DNA of 64,000 bases from UBA2136 sp963974105 (GCA_963974105.1 CAXBBG010000003.1:62001-126000), one strand, 5' to 3'. Numbered from the stretch's first letter, positions 43,130 through 52,163 are shown. A program made the numbers and translations. Notes: generated by a model not told the origin, from the letters alone.

Positions 43130-44086
43130 ATGACAGTAAATATTACAGCAAAAAATTATGTAAGTGTTGCGCAAGCGCAAGACAAGGCTGTGCAGCAAAA
43201 AAGTACAGAACAAGTAGCTATTGCACAAGATAGCTTCAAAATCATTGCTAAAATATCATCATCAACACGACTATCAGGGACCGAAAAATCAGGCCTCATC
43301 AATAATGTTGCTTTGGTAGAAAAATACGCAAAGGGCAATTTGCGTTCACGTATGTTGAATGATATTACAGCCACAACTATCTTTTTAGAGCGTTATGGCA
43401 AATCAAGTAAAGTAAGCGCAACTCCAGACATTAGCGCTGCTATTCAACAATTTAAACAAAAGACACAAATTTCTGCGCCTGCGGAAACGCAGCCTGCAAA
43501 AGTGCAGCAACAAGTTGAACAGGTTGTTAAATCGGTTGAATCATTGCCAAAACAATATGCAAACACCCCTATGACGCAAGTAAGGCAAAAAGTAAGCCCC
43601 GCAGAAGTAAAAGCTGTGTTAGAGCAGCCTATTGCACAAGTTGCACAAAAAGCAAAAGTTGAAGTTAAGGAAGTTAGACAGCTTGGCAGCGGTCCTGCTA
43701 TTGAGCAGTTTAACGTTAAAGATGAAGTGGCAATTAGCCAAAATGCTAAAACTGTTCAAGAAATTACCATGCCTGGCAGCGGCGGCGAAGCTGTTGAATT
43801 TGCTGTTCTTGGGTCTGGCAAATACGAGGAAGTTACCCTTCCTGGTGGCGGCAGCGACGAAGAATATATTCAAGCCGATATTGCAGCCCGTGTTGCAACA
43901 TTAGAAGAACGTGGCATTCCAGAAATTGCGATGCCTGGCAGCATTGACGCTTCAGCGGTTGCTGAACAAATATTGCAATCTCCATCACAGGCTATTGAAA
44001 GTATTGGTGAGCTTATCTTACCTGGTGGCGGTGAAGAAAATGGTTCTGTAAATGAACGTGCGGCAAGTGTAGCCCTTAGCGTTTAA
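43130..44086 (+). CDS. unknown repeat protein with (M/L)PG(S/G)G-type repeats
   Basis: A 318-residue, unrecognised soluble protein. Residues up to about 130 are helical and charged (coiled-coil-like, with many Lys/Gln/Ala). A Gln/Lys-rich linker with Pro residues follows. The C-terminal third holds about six degenerate repeats: RQLGSGPAIEQ, ITMPGSGGEAV, AVLGSGKYEEV, VTLPGGGSDEE, IAMPGSIDAS and LILPGGGEEN. There is no signal peptide, so it is probably cytoplasmic or secreted by a non-Sec route. The start at ATG 43130 follows GGAGAAGGTG. It has its own strong promoter, structured leader and terminator. Confidence 0.65.
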   Translation: MTVNITAKNYVSVAQAQDKAVQQKSTEQVAIAQDSFKIIAKISSSTRLSGTEKSGLINNVALVEKYAKGNLRSRMLNDITATTIFLERYGKSSKVSATPDISAAIQQFKQKTQISAPAETQPAKVQQQVEQVVKSVESLPKQYANTPMTQVRQKVSPAEVKAVLEQPIAQVAQKAKVEVKEVRQLGSGPAIEQFNVKDEVAISQNAKTVQEITMPGSGGEAVEFAVLGSGKYEEVTLPGGGSDEEYIQADIAARVATLEERGIPEIAMPGSIDASAVAEQILQSPSQAIESIGELILPGGGEENGSVNERAASVALSV

Positions 44087-44097
44087 ACATTAGATAA

Positions 44098-44127
44098 TAA
44101 AAAAAGCCCTCTTCGGAGGGTTTTTTG
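44098..44127 (+). terminator. terminator with a UUCG tetraloop
   Basis: Stem CCCTC/GAGGG closed by a TTCG loop, extended by A-T pairs, then six T. UUCG loops are exceptionally stable. Confidence 0.9.
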
Positions 44128-44412
44128 TTTTTGAAGCTATATTTTATGGTGCATCCTTTTTTTCGGCATGCTTTGGTATTTTTATCATAAGATTTCAAAG
44201 GGCTAAAACCGCCTTCGCCAAGTTTAATAGTCATAAAACAACCCTAAAAAGAAGTAACAAACCCAGCCTGTGGATTTTTAAAAGACAAAGTAATTATGCG
44301 TGCGCTTTGTATAATTATAAAATTATATAAACAACCCTCTTCTCTATCTTCCATTTATAAACCTTTTATGTTTTAATGAAGATGAATTTAAAAAATAAAA
44401 AAAGGCGCTTTT

Positions 44413-44862
44413 ATGAACTGGGTTATCGCTTCCGACCATGCAGGGTTTAATCTTAAAAATATTCTTGCCAGTAAACTACAAGAACTAGGTTACTTTGTTG
44501 CCGACTTAGGCACGCACAACGCCACCGATTCGGTTGACTACCCCGACTATGCCGACAAAGCAGCACAGGCCATTTTATCTTCAGGCGCCGACATGGGTAT
44601 TCTTGTTTGCGGTTCAGGTATTGGCGTTTCAATGCGCGCCAACCGCTACAAAGGCATTCGCGCACCACTTATACACAACGAATTTACCGCAAGAGCCGCA
44701 AAAGAACACAGCAACGCCAATATTATATGCTTTGGTGAACGTGTGACTGATGCAGAAACAGCATTACATTGCCTGCAAACTTTCATAGACGCTAAGTTTG
44801 AAGGTGGTCGCCACCAGAACCGCCTCGACAAACTCGACGCACCACTTAACGACATCGCATAA
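44413..44862 (+). CDS. rpiB: ribose-5-phosphate isomerase B
   Basis: This enzyme interconverts ribose 5-phosphate and ribulose 5-phosphate in the pentose phosphate pathway. The opening VIASDHAGFNLKN, SVDYPDYADKAA and the catalytic GILVCGSGIGVSMRANR region, with the conserved Cys, are characteristic, as is SNANIICFGERV. At 149 residues it has the family length. It lies 16 bases before glyA and is probably co-transcribed with it, an arrangement seen in other alphaproteobacteria. Confidence 0.95.
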   Translation: MNWVIASDHAGFNLKNILASKLQELGYFVADLGTHNATDSVDYPDYADKAAQAILSSGADMGILVCGSGIGVSMRANRYKGIRAPLIHNEFTARAAKEHSNANIICFGERVTDAETALHCLQTFIDAKFEGGRHQNRLDKLDAPLNDIA

Positions 44863-44878
44863 AGGAACTTTACACAAC

Positions 44879-46156
44879 ATGACTATTTTTAACGCAGAAC
44901 TTAAAAACGTTGATCCTGAAATTTTTGGCAATATTGAATCTGAATACGTGCGCCAACGTGATCAAATTGAACTAATCGCATCAGAAAACATTGTTTCTAA
45001 AGCCGTTATGCAGGCGCAAGGTTCACTTATGACCAATAAATATGCCGAAGGTTATCCAGGTAAACGCTACTATGGTGGTTGTGAATTTGTGGATAACGCT
45101 GAAACACTAGCAAAAGAACGCTTATGCAAGCTTTTCGGCGCTGAATATGCCAATGTTCAACCACATTCAGGCTCTCAAGCAAACCAAGCTGTTTTTAATG
45201 CTATTTTAAAACCAGGTGACCGCATTTTAGGTATGTCACTTGACCAAGGTGGGCACCTAACCCACGGCTCCCCTGTGAATCAATCAGGTAAATGGTTCGA
45301 TGCTCACTTTTACACCATCGACAAAGAAACTGAATGTATTGACTACGAAAACGTTGAAGCACGTGCATTAGAGCTTAAACCAAAACTTATTATTGCAGGC
45401 GCCAGCGCCTACCCACGCGCTATTGACTTCAAACGTTTCCGTGAAATAGCCGATAAAGTTGGCGCCTACCTTATGGTGGACATGGCGCATATTGCAGGCC
45501 TTGTGGCTGCAGGCTTACACCAAAACCCTGTGCCATATGCACACTACACAACAAGCACAACCCATAAAACATTACGTGGGCCACGCGGTGGTATTGTGCT
45601 TACAAACGACGCTGAACTCTTTAAAAAGCTTAACAGCGCTGTTTTCCCTGGCATTCAAGGCGGGCCACTCATGCACGTGATTGCAGCTAAAGCGGTTGCT
45701 TTTAAAGAAGCTTTAAGTGACGATTTTAAAGATTACATGAAACAAGTGGCTAAAAACGCTTGCGTTCTCAGTAATACCCTTAAAGAAAAAGGTTTGCGCC
45801 CTGTAACAGGCGGCACAGATAACCACCTTGTCTTAATGGACTTGCGCCCTATTGGCATTACAGGAAAAGCTGCGGAACACGCTTTAGAGCGCGCAGGCTT
45901 AACATGCAACAAAAATTCTGTCCCATTTGATGAGACAAGTCCTTTTGTGACATCGGGCATTCGCCTAGGAACGCCAGCGGGGACCAGCCGTGGCTTTAAG
46001 GAAACAGAATTTGAACAAATAGCGAACTGGATTTATGAAGTCCTTGATTCTGTTGCCAAAAAAGGTGATGATGGGGACGAACTGGTGGAGAACCGTATTA
46101 GAACTGAAGTAGAAGCCATGTGTAAGCGCTTCCCTATTTATGATAACGCCATGTAA
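44879..46156 (+). CDS. glyA: serine hydroxymethyltransferase
   Basis: This PLP enzyme interconverts serine and glycine with tetrahydrofolate. The PLP lysine is K230 in STTHKTLRGPRGG. The N-terminal QIELIASENIVSKAVM and NKYAEGYPGKRYYGG are diagnostic. I chose the ATG at 44879 (AAGGAAC upstream); a longer frame runs into rpiB. At 425 residues it is normal. It feeds glycine to the gcv system encoded nearby, and is followed by nrdR and nusB in the usual alphaproteobacterial order. Confidence 0.97.
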   Translation: MTIFNAELKNVDPEIFGNIESEYVRQRDQIELIASENIVSKAVMQAQGSLMTNKYAEGYPGKRYYGGCEFVDNAETLAKERLCKLFGAEYANVQPHSGSQANQAVFNAILKPGDRILGMSLDQGGHLTHGSPVNQSGKWFDAHFYTIDKETECIDYENVEARALELKPKLIIAGASAYPRAIDFKRFREIADKVGAYLMVDMAHIAGLVAAGLHQNPVPYAHYTTSTTHKTLRGPRGGIVLTNDAELFKKLNSAVFPGIQGGPLMHVIAAKAVAFKEALSDDFKDYMKQVAKNACVLSNTLKEKGLRPVTGGTDNHLVLMDLRPIGITGKAAEHALERAGLTCNKNSVPFDETSPFVTSGIRLGTPAGTSRGFKETEFEQIANWIYEVLDSVAKKGDDGDELVENRIRTEVEAMCKRFPIYDNAM

Positions 46157-46226
46157 CAGCATTTATCGTTATTCGATAAATAGAACTGTGACATAAAACA
46201 ATGAACGCTTAAAAGGAAAAAAGCAC

Positions 46227-46676
46227 GTGAAATGCCCATTTTGCTCTAACAATGACACACAAGTGAAAGATTCTCGCCCGTCGGAAGATGGCCGTGTTAT
46301 TCGCCGCCGTCGTGCTTGTCCAAAATGTGACCGACGCTTTACAACTTTTGAACGTTTTCAGATCCAACAGGTTTTTGTTGTAAAAAATGATGGCCGACGC
46401 GAACTTTTTGAACCTGAAAAATTAACACGCTGTTTATTGATTGCCCTAGGCAAGAGACCCGTAACAAAAGCCACGGTGAGCAACGTTATTTCGGAAATTG
46501 AACAAAACCTCTCTGAAGAGGGTAAAACCGAAATTCAGTCAAAAGAAATTGGCGATATGGTTCTAGAAAAATTAAAAAACATTGATTTTGTCGGCTATAT
46601 CCGTTATGCATCGGTCTACAACGAATTTGACGACTTAGAAGATTTTTACAAGCTAGTAGGTAAATTAGAAAAATGA
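46227..46676 (+). CDS. nrdR: NrdR, transcriptional repressor of ribonucleotide reductase genes
   Basis: A 149-residue regulator. The zinc ribbon is formed by CPFC near the start and CPKC in RRRRACPKCDRRFTTFERF (about residues 28-46). An ATP-cone follows (VVKNDGRRELFEPEKL, about 50-65), which senses ATP and dATP. The family binds paired boxes at ribonucleotide reductase promoters, and I see two such boxes before nrdD in this window. The stop overlaps the nusB start by four bases (ATGA). Confidence 0.97.
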   Translation: MKCPFCSNNDTQVKDSRPSEDGRVIRRRRACPKCDRRFTTFERFQIQQVFVVKNDGRRELFEPEKLTRCLLIALGKRPVTKATVSNVISEIEQNLSEEGKTEIQSKEIGDMVLEKLKNIDFVGYIRYASVYNEFDDLEDFYKLVGKLEK

Positions 46677-47443
46677 ACACGCTCGACGACCTTATTAAAG
46701 ATGATTTTGATGCCAATGAAAATGATGCCTTCCCTGATGCTGGCAGCATTTCGGGCGACTCACGTACAGAAGCACGTATTTTAGCACTTCAAGCTATTTT
46801 TCAGCATGTTTTTGTTAACCAGCCTTTGGACAAAGTACGCGATGAATTTATTCAGTATTATGTTAAACAACACGACGCTGATAAAAAAATTATGGTGACC
46901 ATTTTAAATGATGTTGCTGAAAACCAAGAGCGTTATGAAACGCTGATTGCTGGCAACCTTAACGAAAGCTGGACATACGAGCGTATTGGCTTGGTTGAAA
47001 AGTCATTACTTATGGCCGCTGTAAGCGAACTTTCAATAGGTAAAGCGCCTGTTAAGGTGATTTTAAATGAGTATATCAACATTTCTAAGGGTTACTTCAA
47101 CGCCAAGGAAGTTGGATTTATCAATGCTATTTTGGACAACTTGACGATTATTATTCGTGAACCAGATTCAGAAAAAGCCCAAGAAATTCTAGCGCATAAC
47201 GCTCAAACAATTCAAAACGTTGCAGCACACGGCGCGAAAATTCAAACGGCTATTGCACAAAGTGCAAAAGACCGCGCTGAAGCTAAAGCCAAGGCAGAAG
47301 AAGAAGCCAAAGCCGCTGCAGAAGCCAAGCGTGCTGAAAAGCGTGCGAAATACGCACTGCGCGATGAAGAAAATGCTGAATTTGAGCGTAAAAAAGATTA
47401 TGAGCTTAACAACCCTGGTAAAACGTATCAGAAAAAAGACTAA
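46673..47443 (+). CDS. nusB: transcription antitermination protein NusB with a long C-terminal extension
   Basis: The NusB helical core (TEARILALQAIFQHVFVNQP to NAILDNLTIIIRE, about residues 31-162) includes the typical RIGLVEKSLLMAAVSE and NEYINISKGY segments. NusB takes part in rRNA antitermination. The protein has 256 residues, while most NusB have 130-170. The extra about 90 residues at the end are rich in Ala, Lys and Glu and should form a long single helix or coiled coil. The N-terminal 30 residues are also additional and acidic. Confidence 0.9.
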   Translation: MNTLDDLIKDDFDANENDAFPDAGSISGDSRTEARILALQAIFQHVFVNQPLDKVRDEFIQYYVKQHDADKKIMVTILNDVAENQERYETLIAGNLNESWTYERIGLVEKSLLMAAVSELSIGKAPVKVILNEYINISKGYFNAKEVGFINAILDNLTIIIREPDSEKAQEILAHNAQTIQNVAAHGAKIQTAIAQSAKDRAEAKAKAEEEAKAAAEAKRAEKRAKYALRDEENAEFERKKDYELNNPGKTYQKKD

Positions 47444-47466
47444 GCGCTTATATCACAATAAAAAAA

Positions 47467-47488
47467 AACAGGCTACGGCTTGTTTTTT
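47467..47488 (+). terminator. terminator with a UACG tetraloop after nusB
   Basis: Arms AACAGGC and GCTTGTT (one G-T pair) enclose TACG, a UNCG-type loop, followed by T residues. Confidence 0.8.
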
Positions 47489-47561
47489 TATGCCTAAGTT
47501 CTTAATATTTATATAGACGTTAAATCTAAATCTTTTCACTCTTTCCTCTGAGGTATCCCCC

Positions 47562-47756
47562 ATGAACGGTATTCCTGATTTTGCAAAAACTGATATGATT
47601 CGCACACTTGAAGACCAAGTCGCTCAAATGCTGCAAAGCCAAGCGCCTTTGCCTGAAGTTCAAGATGTCATTGATCAAATTGTTCAGCTTGATACGAACA
47701 ATGAAACAGCAAAACTTTTTTACGCGCATGTAAGTGGTCGTCAAACTTGTCATTAA
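47562..47756 (+). CDS. hypothetical protein, 64 residues
   Basis: A short helical protein (TLEDQVAQMLQSQ, then VQDVIDQIVQLD) with no recognised family. The ribosome-binding site GAGGTAT and a terminator directly after the stop support a real single gene. It ends in a Cys-His pair. Function unknown. Confidence 0.6.
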   Translation: MNGIPDFAKTDMIRTLEDQVAQMLQSQAPLPEVQDVIDQIVQLDTNNETAKLFYAHVSGRQTCH

Positions 47757-47763
47757 CATGCAT

Positions 47764-47795
47764 AAAAAAAAGCCCTCAAACGAGGGCTTTTTTTT
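47764..47795. terminator. bidirectional terminator
   Basis: Stem AGCCCTC/GAGGGCT with loop AAAC, A run on the left and T run on the right; it separates the 64-residue gene from the converging dehydrogenase. Confidence 0.9.
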
Positions 47796-47840
47796 ATGGG
47801 AAATCATTTCCCTTTTTCGTATTTTATGAGTTATAGAAAA

Positions 47841-48857
47841 TTAAAACTTGTTTTCAAGAACTATGCGGTACCTCGCCTCATTTCTCTCTAACTTTTCGAT
47901 AGCTTCATTGATTTGTGACATCGGCATACTTTGTGTTTGTGTCACAATGTTATTCTTGGCTGCAAAATCAAGCATATTTAACATTTCTTTAGGGCTACCC
48001 ACGGCGCTACCTGTAATGCTTTTTTGACCAGGGATAAACTGAATCGCCATCAAGTCAACCTTTTCAAGCGTTAAACCAAGCATACACAACACACCATTAG
48101 GCGCCAATGCATTAAAGTATGGCACAACGCTATGCGGTGCACTTACCGTATCCAAAATAAGGTCAACACGCTCGGCCAAAGCTTCTAAAGAACCAGCGGC
48201 ACTGCTATTTACAAATTCATCAGCTCCAAACTTAAACGCTTCCTCTTTTTTACTATCACTATGGGAAATGGCAATAACTGTTGCCCCCATAGCCTTTGCA
48301 AACTGCACGCCTAAATGACCTAAGCCACCAATACCTACAATTGCGACAGTCATGCCTTTTTCTTTGATATAACGTTTAAGCGGCGCAAAAACAGTAATAC
48401 CAGCACAAAGGAGTGGCGCTGCATTTTCTGATGTTAAAGCGTCGGGGATAGCATATGCAAAAGCTGCGTCCACATCAACTTTATCGGCAAAACCTCCCTT
48501 AGCGTTAATAATCAAAGCTTCATGTTTTGCGCATAAATTTTCCTGATCTCTATCGCATTGCTTACATGAACCACAACTGCTTGATATCCAGCCCACGCCC
48601 ACGCGTTGACCTTCGGTAAAACCTTTAACTTGGTCGCCAACAGCTTCCACAATACCAACAACTTCATGACCTGGAATAAGTGGGTAATTTGCATTGCCTA
48701 GGTCATTTTCCATAATATGCAAATCACTATGACAAAGCCCACAATGAGACACTTTAAGACGCACATGATTGGGCGCTAAATCTGGCAATTGAAAGTCCAT
48801 TGTTTCTAAATGTTTGGTTGGGGATTTGGCTCCATAGCCTGTTGCGTTTACACTCAC
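47841..48857 (-). CDS. zinc-dependent alcohol dehydrogenase
   Basis: A medium-chain dehydrogenase of 338 residues. Catalytic zinc ligands are C39 (SHCGLCHSD), H64 and the Cys of LLCAGITV; structural zinc ligands are C95, C98, C101 and C109. The cofactor-binding turn is GIGGLGHLGVQFAKAMGA. The sequence suggests the CAD/YahK-like alcohol or aldehyde reductases, generally NADP-dependent. It may detoxify aldehydes. The tandem repeats of 13 bases between this gene and the neighbouring GST may belong to its promoter. Confidence 0.92.
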   Translation of the reverse strand: MSVNATGYGAKSPTKHLETMDFQLPDLAPNHVRLKVSHCGLCHSDLHIMENDLGNANYPLIPGHEVVGIVEAVGDQVKGFTEGQRVGVGWISSSCGSCKQCDRDQENLCAKHEALIINAKGGFADKVDVDAAFAYAIPDALTSENAAPLLCAGITVFAPLKRYIKEKGMTVAIVGIGGLGHLGVQFAKAMGATVIAISHSDSKKEEAFKFGADEFVNSSAAGSLEALAERVDLILDTVSAPHSVVPYFNALAPNGVLCMLGLTLEKVDLMAIQFIPGQKSITGSAVGSPKEMLNMLDFAAKNNIVTQTQSMPMSQINEAIEKLERNEARYRIVLENKF

Positions 48858-48890
48858 ATTCTTAACTTTCTTATATTTTTTATTGAACTA

Positions 48891-48916
48891 TAGCTTAACA
48901 AATTAGCTTAACAAAT
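48891..48916. repeat. tandem duplication of TAGCTTAACAAAT
   Basis: Two adjacent exact 13-base copies lie between the GST stop and the start of the dehydrogenase gene on the minus strand. The origin could be slippage; a regulatory role is possible. Confidence 0.7.
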
Positions 48917-49570
48917 TCAAGTAATTTTTGCATTTGTTATTAAAGGTTCACTTTCTTCACCCCATAACGAACATTTAAACATAATGCATTTAAAATCAGT
49001 TGATTCCACATACATATTAAGCCAATACTTTAACTTTAAAAGATCATTTTTTAACCATTTATTATCATCAACTTTTGAAAATTGTCGGACGAATGGGAAG
49101 ATCGCAACATCTGCTATACTTTCACTATCCCCAAAAAGATAAGCACCACCTTGCAAGCGACTTTCAAGCTTTGTTAAAAAGGTCATAGCCACGACGTAAG
49201 CACTCCCCCTCACCTGTGCTTCATCTTCATAACGATTGGCATATTTATATTGGTCCAGCGCCTTTTTAAATGTTGTATCATTTTCATTTATTAAAGCTTT
49301 CATATCTGCGGTTTCATGCAACAGTTCATGGTTCTTAATTTTGAATGCATGGCGCATCACATCGATACTTTCATCTATTACATCTCCATTTTCTAGCTGT
49401 AACACAGGCACAGTGCCTTTTGGAGAAATGGCTAACATTGCCTTAGGCTTGTTGCGCAAAAGTATTTCACGATGTTCATAAGCAACCCCAGCTAGGCGCA
49501 ATGCCATACGTGCTCTCATGGCATAAGGGCAGCGCCTAAACGAATACAGTATCGGATATTTTACAGTCAT
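48917..49570 (-). CDS. glutathione S-transferase family protein
   Basis: A 217-residue GST with the thioredoxin-like N-terminal motif YSFRRCPYAMRARMALRLAG (active-site region CPYA) and the GTVPVLQLENGDVIDES cis-Pro and glutathione-binding segment. The C-terminal part is helical. It lies three bases after the symporter gene's stop and is probably co-transcribed with it. The CPYA motif resembles Grx2- or Omega-like GSTs with redox rather than conjugating activity. Confidence 0.9.
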   Translation of the reverse strand: MTVKYPILYSFRRCPYAMRARMALRLAGVAYEHREILLRNKPKAMLAISPKGTVPVLQLENGDVIDESIDVMRHAFKIKNHELLHETADMKALINENDTTFKKALDQYKYANRYEDEAQVRGSAYVVAMTFLTKLESRLQGGAYLFGDSESIADVAIFPFVRQFSKVDDNKWLKNDLLKLKYWLNMYVESTDFKCIMFKCSLWGEESEPLITNAKIT

Positions 49571-49573
49571 TGT

Positions 49574-50872
49574 TTACACACTTTTCTGTCTTTTCTTACG
49601 TAAGTGCATAATTCTTTCCATCACCGCACAAGCCACTAAATCACCCGTGACATTTATTGTAGTACGACACATATCAAGCAAACGATCCACACCTAAAATA
49701 ATAGCAATACCTTCGACCGGCACGCCCACACTTGATAGAATAGTCGCCAACACAACAATGCCCACGCCTGGAGTACCTGGCGTACCAATAGAAGCTGCAA
49801 TTGACGTTGCTAGCGCAATTAAAATGTCGGTTGTTGTGAGGTCAAGAACAAAAACTTGCGCTAAAAATATAGTCGCTATTGCCTGATAAAGAGCTGTTCC
49901 ATCCATGTTAATCGTTGCGCCAAGAGGCACAATAAATCTTGAAACAGTCGGGTTTATACCCACCTTTTCTTCTGCTGTTTTTAAAGTAACGGGCATAGTT
50001 GCAGAAGAACTAGATGTTGAAAATGCAATCAGTTGGACATTGCGAATTTGTGCTAAGAATTCAAATGGATTACGCCCACAAAAGAAGTAAAGCACCAACA
50101 TATAAAAAACCAACATGCTTAATAAACCAGCCAAAACAACGCCCATATAAACCAACATACCAGATAAGGCTTCTGCGCCCATTTTAATGCTGAGCTGTGC
50201 AATTAAACCAAATACAGCATAAGGTGCAAGCTTTAAAGCCCAGTCTACCACCACCATAGAAAGCGCCTGCAATGAAACAACTACATCTAAAAACGGCTTA
50301 GCCTTTGCCTTTGGCATATAAACTAATGCAGCACCTACAAATGCAGAAAAAATAACAACCTGTAGCATTTCCCCCGACGCCATGCTGCTAATTGGGTTTG
50401 TAGGAATAAAGGAAACCAGTCGTTTAGGGATATTTGAAACATCTAACAACGCGTCACTTACAGGTGGAAGAGCTGTTAAAGCGTTAAAGGAGTGAGCGTC
50501 AAACCCTACACCAGGCTCAAAAAGGTAACTCAAAAAAATACCCGTTGCGACTGCCACTGTTGTTGTTAATATAAAATAAACAACCACACCAAAACCAAGT
50601 TTTTGTATAGTTTCGATGTTACCGCCTGCGGCGACCCCACATATAATAGAGGACACAACCAGGGGAATAACTACCATACGAATAATGGCTAAGAATAAGT
50701 AACCAGGTAATGCCAACCAATTTGATATAGAATACGCTAAATCACGTGCGATAAGGTTTAAGTCAGGCCCTAATGCCACACCCACAACAACCCCCAAAAC
50801 AAGGCCTAATAGAACTTTTGCCCAAATATGTTCTTTAATTGTAGTTACAAAACTAAGATACGTGAAAGACAT
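49574..50872 (-). CDS. dicarboxylate/amino-acid:cation symporter (DAACS family)
   Basis: An inner-membrane transporter with eight membrane helices and two re-entrant loops. The serine-rich hairpin SFSTSSSSATMPVT and the PLGATINMDGTALYQ motif are the substrate and cation-binding signatures. I chose the ATG at 50872, which follows AAGGGG; a start six codons upstream lacks a ribosome-binding site. At 432 residues it matches DctA or GltP. It likely imports glutamate, aspartate or C4-dicarboxylates. Confidence 0.92.
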   Translation of the reverse strand: MSFTYLSFVTTIKEHIWAKVLLGLVLGVVVGVALGPDLNLIARDLAYSISNWLALPGYLFLAIIRMVVIPLVVSSIICGVAAGGNIETIQKLGFGVVVYFILTTTVAVATGIFLSYLFEPGVGFDAHSFNALTALPPVSDALLDVSNIPKRLVSFIPTNPISSMASGEMLQVVIFSAFVGAALVYMPKAKAKPFLDVVVSLQALSMVVVDWALKLAPYAVFGLIAQLSIKMGAEALSGMLVYMGVVLAGLLSMLVFYMLVLYFFCGRNPFEFLAQIRNVQLIAFSTSSSSATMPVTLKTAEEKVGINPTVSRFIVPLGATINMDGTALYQAIATIFLAQVFVLDLTTTDILIALATSIAASIGTPGTPGVGIVVLATILSSVGVPVEGIAIILGVDRLLDMCRTTINVTGDLVACAVMERIMHLRKKRQKSV

Positions 50873-51027
50873 ACTACCCCTTATATTCATTTTTTAAAAA
50901 ATTATTTACATGTTAGTCTAACTAAAATAAGCCAAAACAGTAAGTTTAAAAAAAATCATTTTGTAACCTTTAAATTATTTTAACCGAACAGGGAAACAGA
51001 GACCTAAAATTTAAGGAAAATTTTAAA

Positions 51028-51516
51028 ATGAACCGCAGACAGTTTTTAACATCGACAGCCCTTGCCGCCCTTGCTATAACCCAAAGTGTAGCGGCTATAG
51101 CGAAGGAAGTTGAAAAAATATTTTTATCGGATAAGGAATGGCGCATGAAACTTTCAAAAGAACAATATAATATTTTACGTGATGAAGGTACGGAGCCTTC
51201 TGGTAGCAGTCCTCTTAACCACGAAAAACGTGAGGGTGTGTTTGTTTGCGCTGGCTGTGATAACCCCATATTCACATCAGCTATGAAGTATGAAAGCGGC
51301 ACGGGATGGCCGAGCTTTACCACCACAATTGAAGGTGCTGTTGAAACAAAAACAGACTGGAAAATATTATATCCGCGCACTGAATATCACTGTGCCAAAT
51401 GCGGTGGACACCAAGGACACGTTTTTAAAGACGGCCCCCCACCTACCAATGAAAGATGGTGCAACAATGGGCTCGCTTTAAAATTTACACCTAATAACAA
51501 AGAAGAAAACGCATAA
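51028..51516 (+). CDS. msrB: peptide-methionine (R)-S-oxide reductase with a twin-arginine-type leader
   Basis: MsrB repairs oxidised methionine. The zinc Cys pairs are CAGC and CAKC; the catalytic Cys is C145 in RWCNNGLALKF. The HQGHVF segment is typical. The N-terminus MNRRQFLTSTALAALAITQS is a Tat-type leader, although a lone RR motif is short. The protein is therefore probably periplasmic. The next gene is exported msrA, with one base between the two, making a periplasmic methionine repair pair. Confidence 0.9.
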   Translation: MNRRQFLTSTALAALAITQSVAAIAKEVEKIFLSDKEWRMKLSKEQYNILRDEGTEPSGSSPLNHEKREGVFVCAGCDNPIFTSAMKYESGTGWPSFTTTIEGAVETKTDWKILYPRTEYHCAKCGGHQGHVFKDGPPPTNERWCNNGLALKFTPNNKEENA

Positions 51517-51517
51517 T

Positions 51518-52132
51518 ATGAAAAAAATATTCACAACCTTACTTACAGCAGGAGCCATTTTAATGAATGCAACCCAAACACAAGCACAAGACTTAGCAAC
51601 AGCCAAAGCAACATTTGCAGGCGGATGTTTTTGGTGCATGGAAAAACCATATGATCAAAAAAACGGTGTTATTGACGTTGTTTCTGGTTATATTAACGGA
51701 CATATTGAAAACCCAACATATAAGCAAGTTTCAAGCGGCAAATCTGGTCATGTAGAAGCTATCCAAGTCACTTATAATCCAAGCATTGTAAGTTACGAAG
51801 AGCTCTTAAAAATTTATTGGGTGAATATTGACCCTACGGTTATAAACCGTCAATTTTGTGATGTAGGCGAACAATACCGTAGCGAAATTTTTTACCACGA
51901 TGAAAATCAAAAACAGCTTGCCGAAGCCAGTAAAGCAGACCTTATTGCCAAGGGTTATAAAGTGGAAACAAAAATTGTTAAAGCAGAAACATTTTATAAC
52001 GCCGAAGATTACCACCAAGACTATTACACTAAAAACCCACTTCGCTATAAATATTACAGATATTCATGTGGTCGCGACGCACGTTTAGACGAACTTTGGG
52101 GTGAAGCACGCACTTACCCCGCAGATAAATAA
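51518..52132 (+). CDS. msrA: peptide-methionine (S)-S-oxide reductase, exported
   Basis: MsrA acts on the S epimer of methionine sulfoxide. Its signature FAGGCFWCMEKPYDQ carries the catalytic Cys37. A Sec signal peptide of about 23 residues precedes it, so it should be periplasmic. The C-terminal YYRYSCGRDARLD carries a resolving Cys. It forms an operon with msrB. The reductant would need an envelope thioredoxin-like partner, not seen nearby. Confidence 0.93.
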   Translation: MKKIFTTLLTAGAILMNATQTQAQDLATAKATFAGGCFWCMEKPYDQKNGVIDVVSGYINGHIENPTYKQVSSGKSGHVEAIQVTYNPSIVSYEELLKIYWVNIDPTVINRQFCDVGEQYRSEIFYHDENQKQLAEASKADLIAKGYKVETKIVKAETFYNAEDYHQDYYTKNPLRYKYYRYSCGRDARLDELWGEARTYPADK

Positions 52133-52163
52133 AATTGAATTAGAACAGGTCATTTATATTATA

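Noticed and set aside
44076..44234. 52-codon minus-strand frame (MTIKLGEGGFSPLKSYDK...) after the repeat-protein gene
   Set aside because: It runs through the terminator and into the end of the plus-strand gene; only a weak AGGG lies upstream. Not enough to call a gene.
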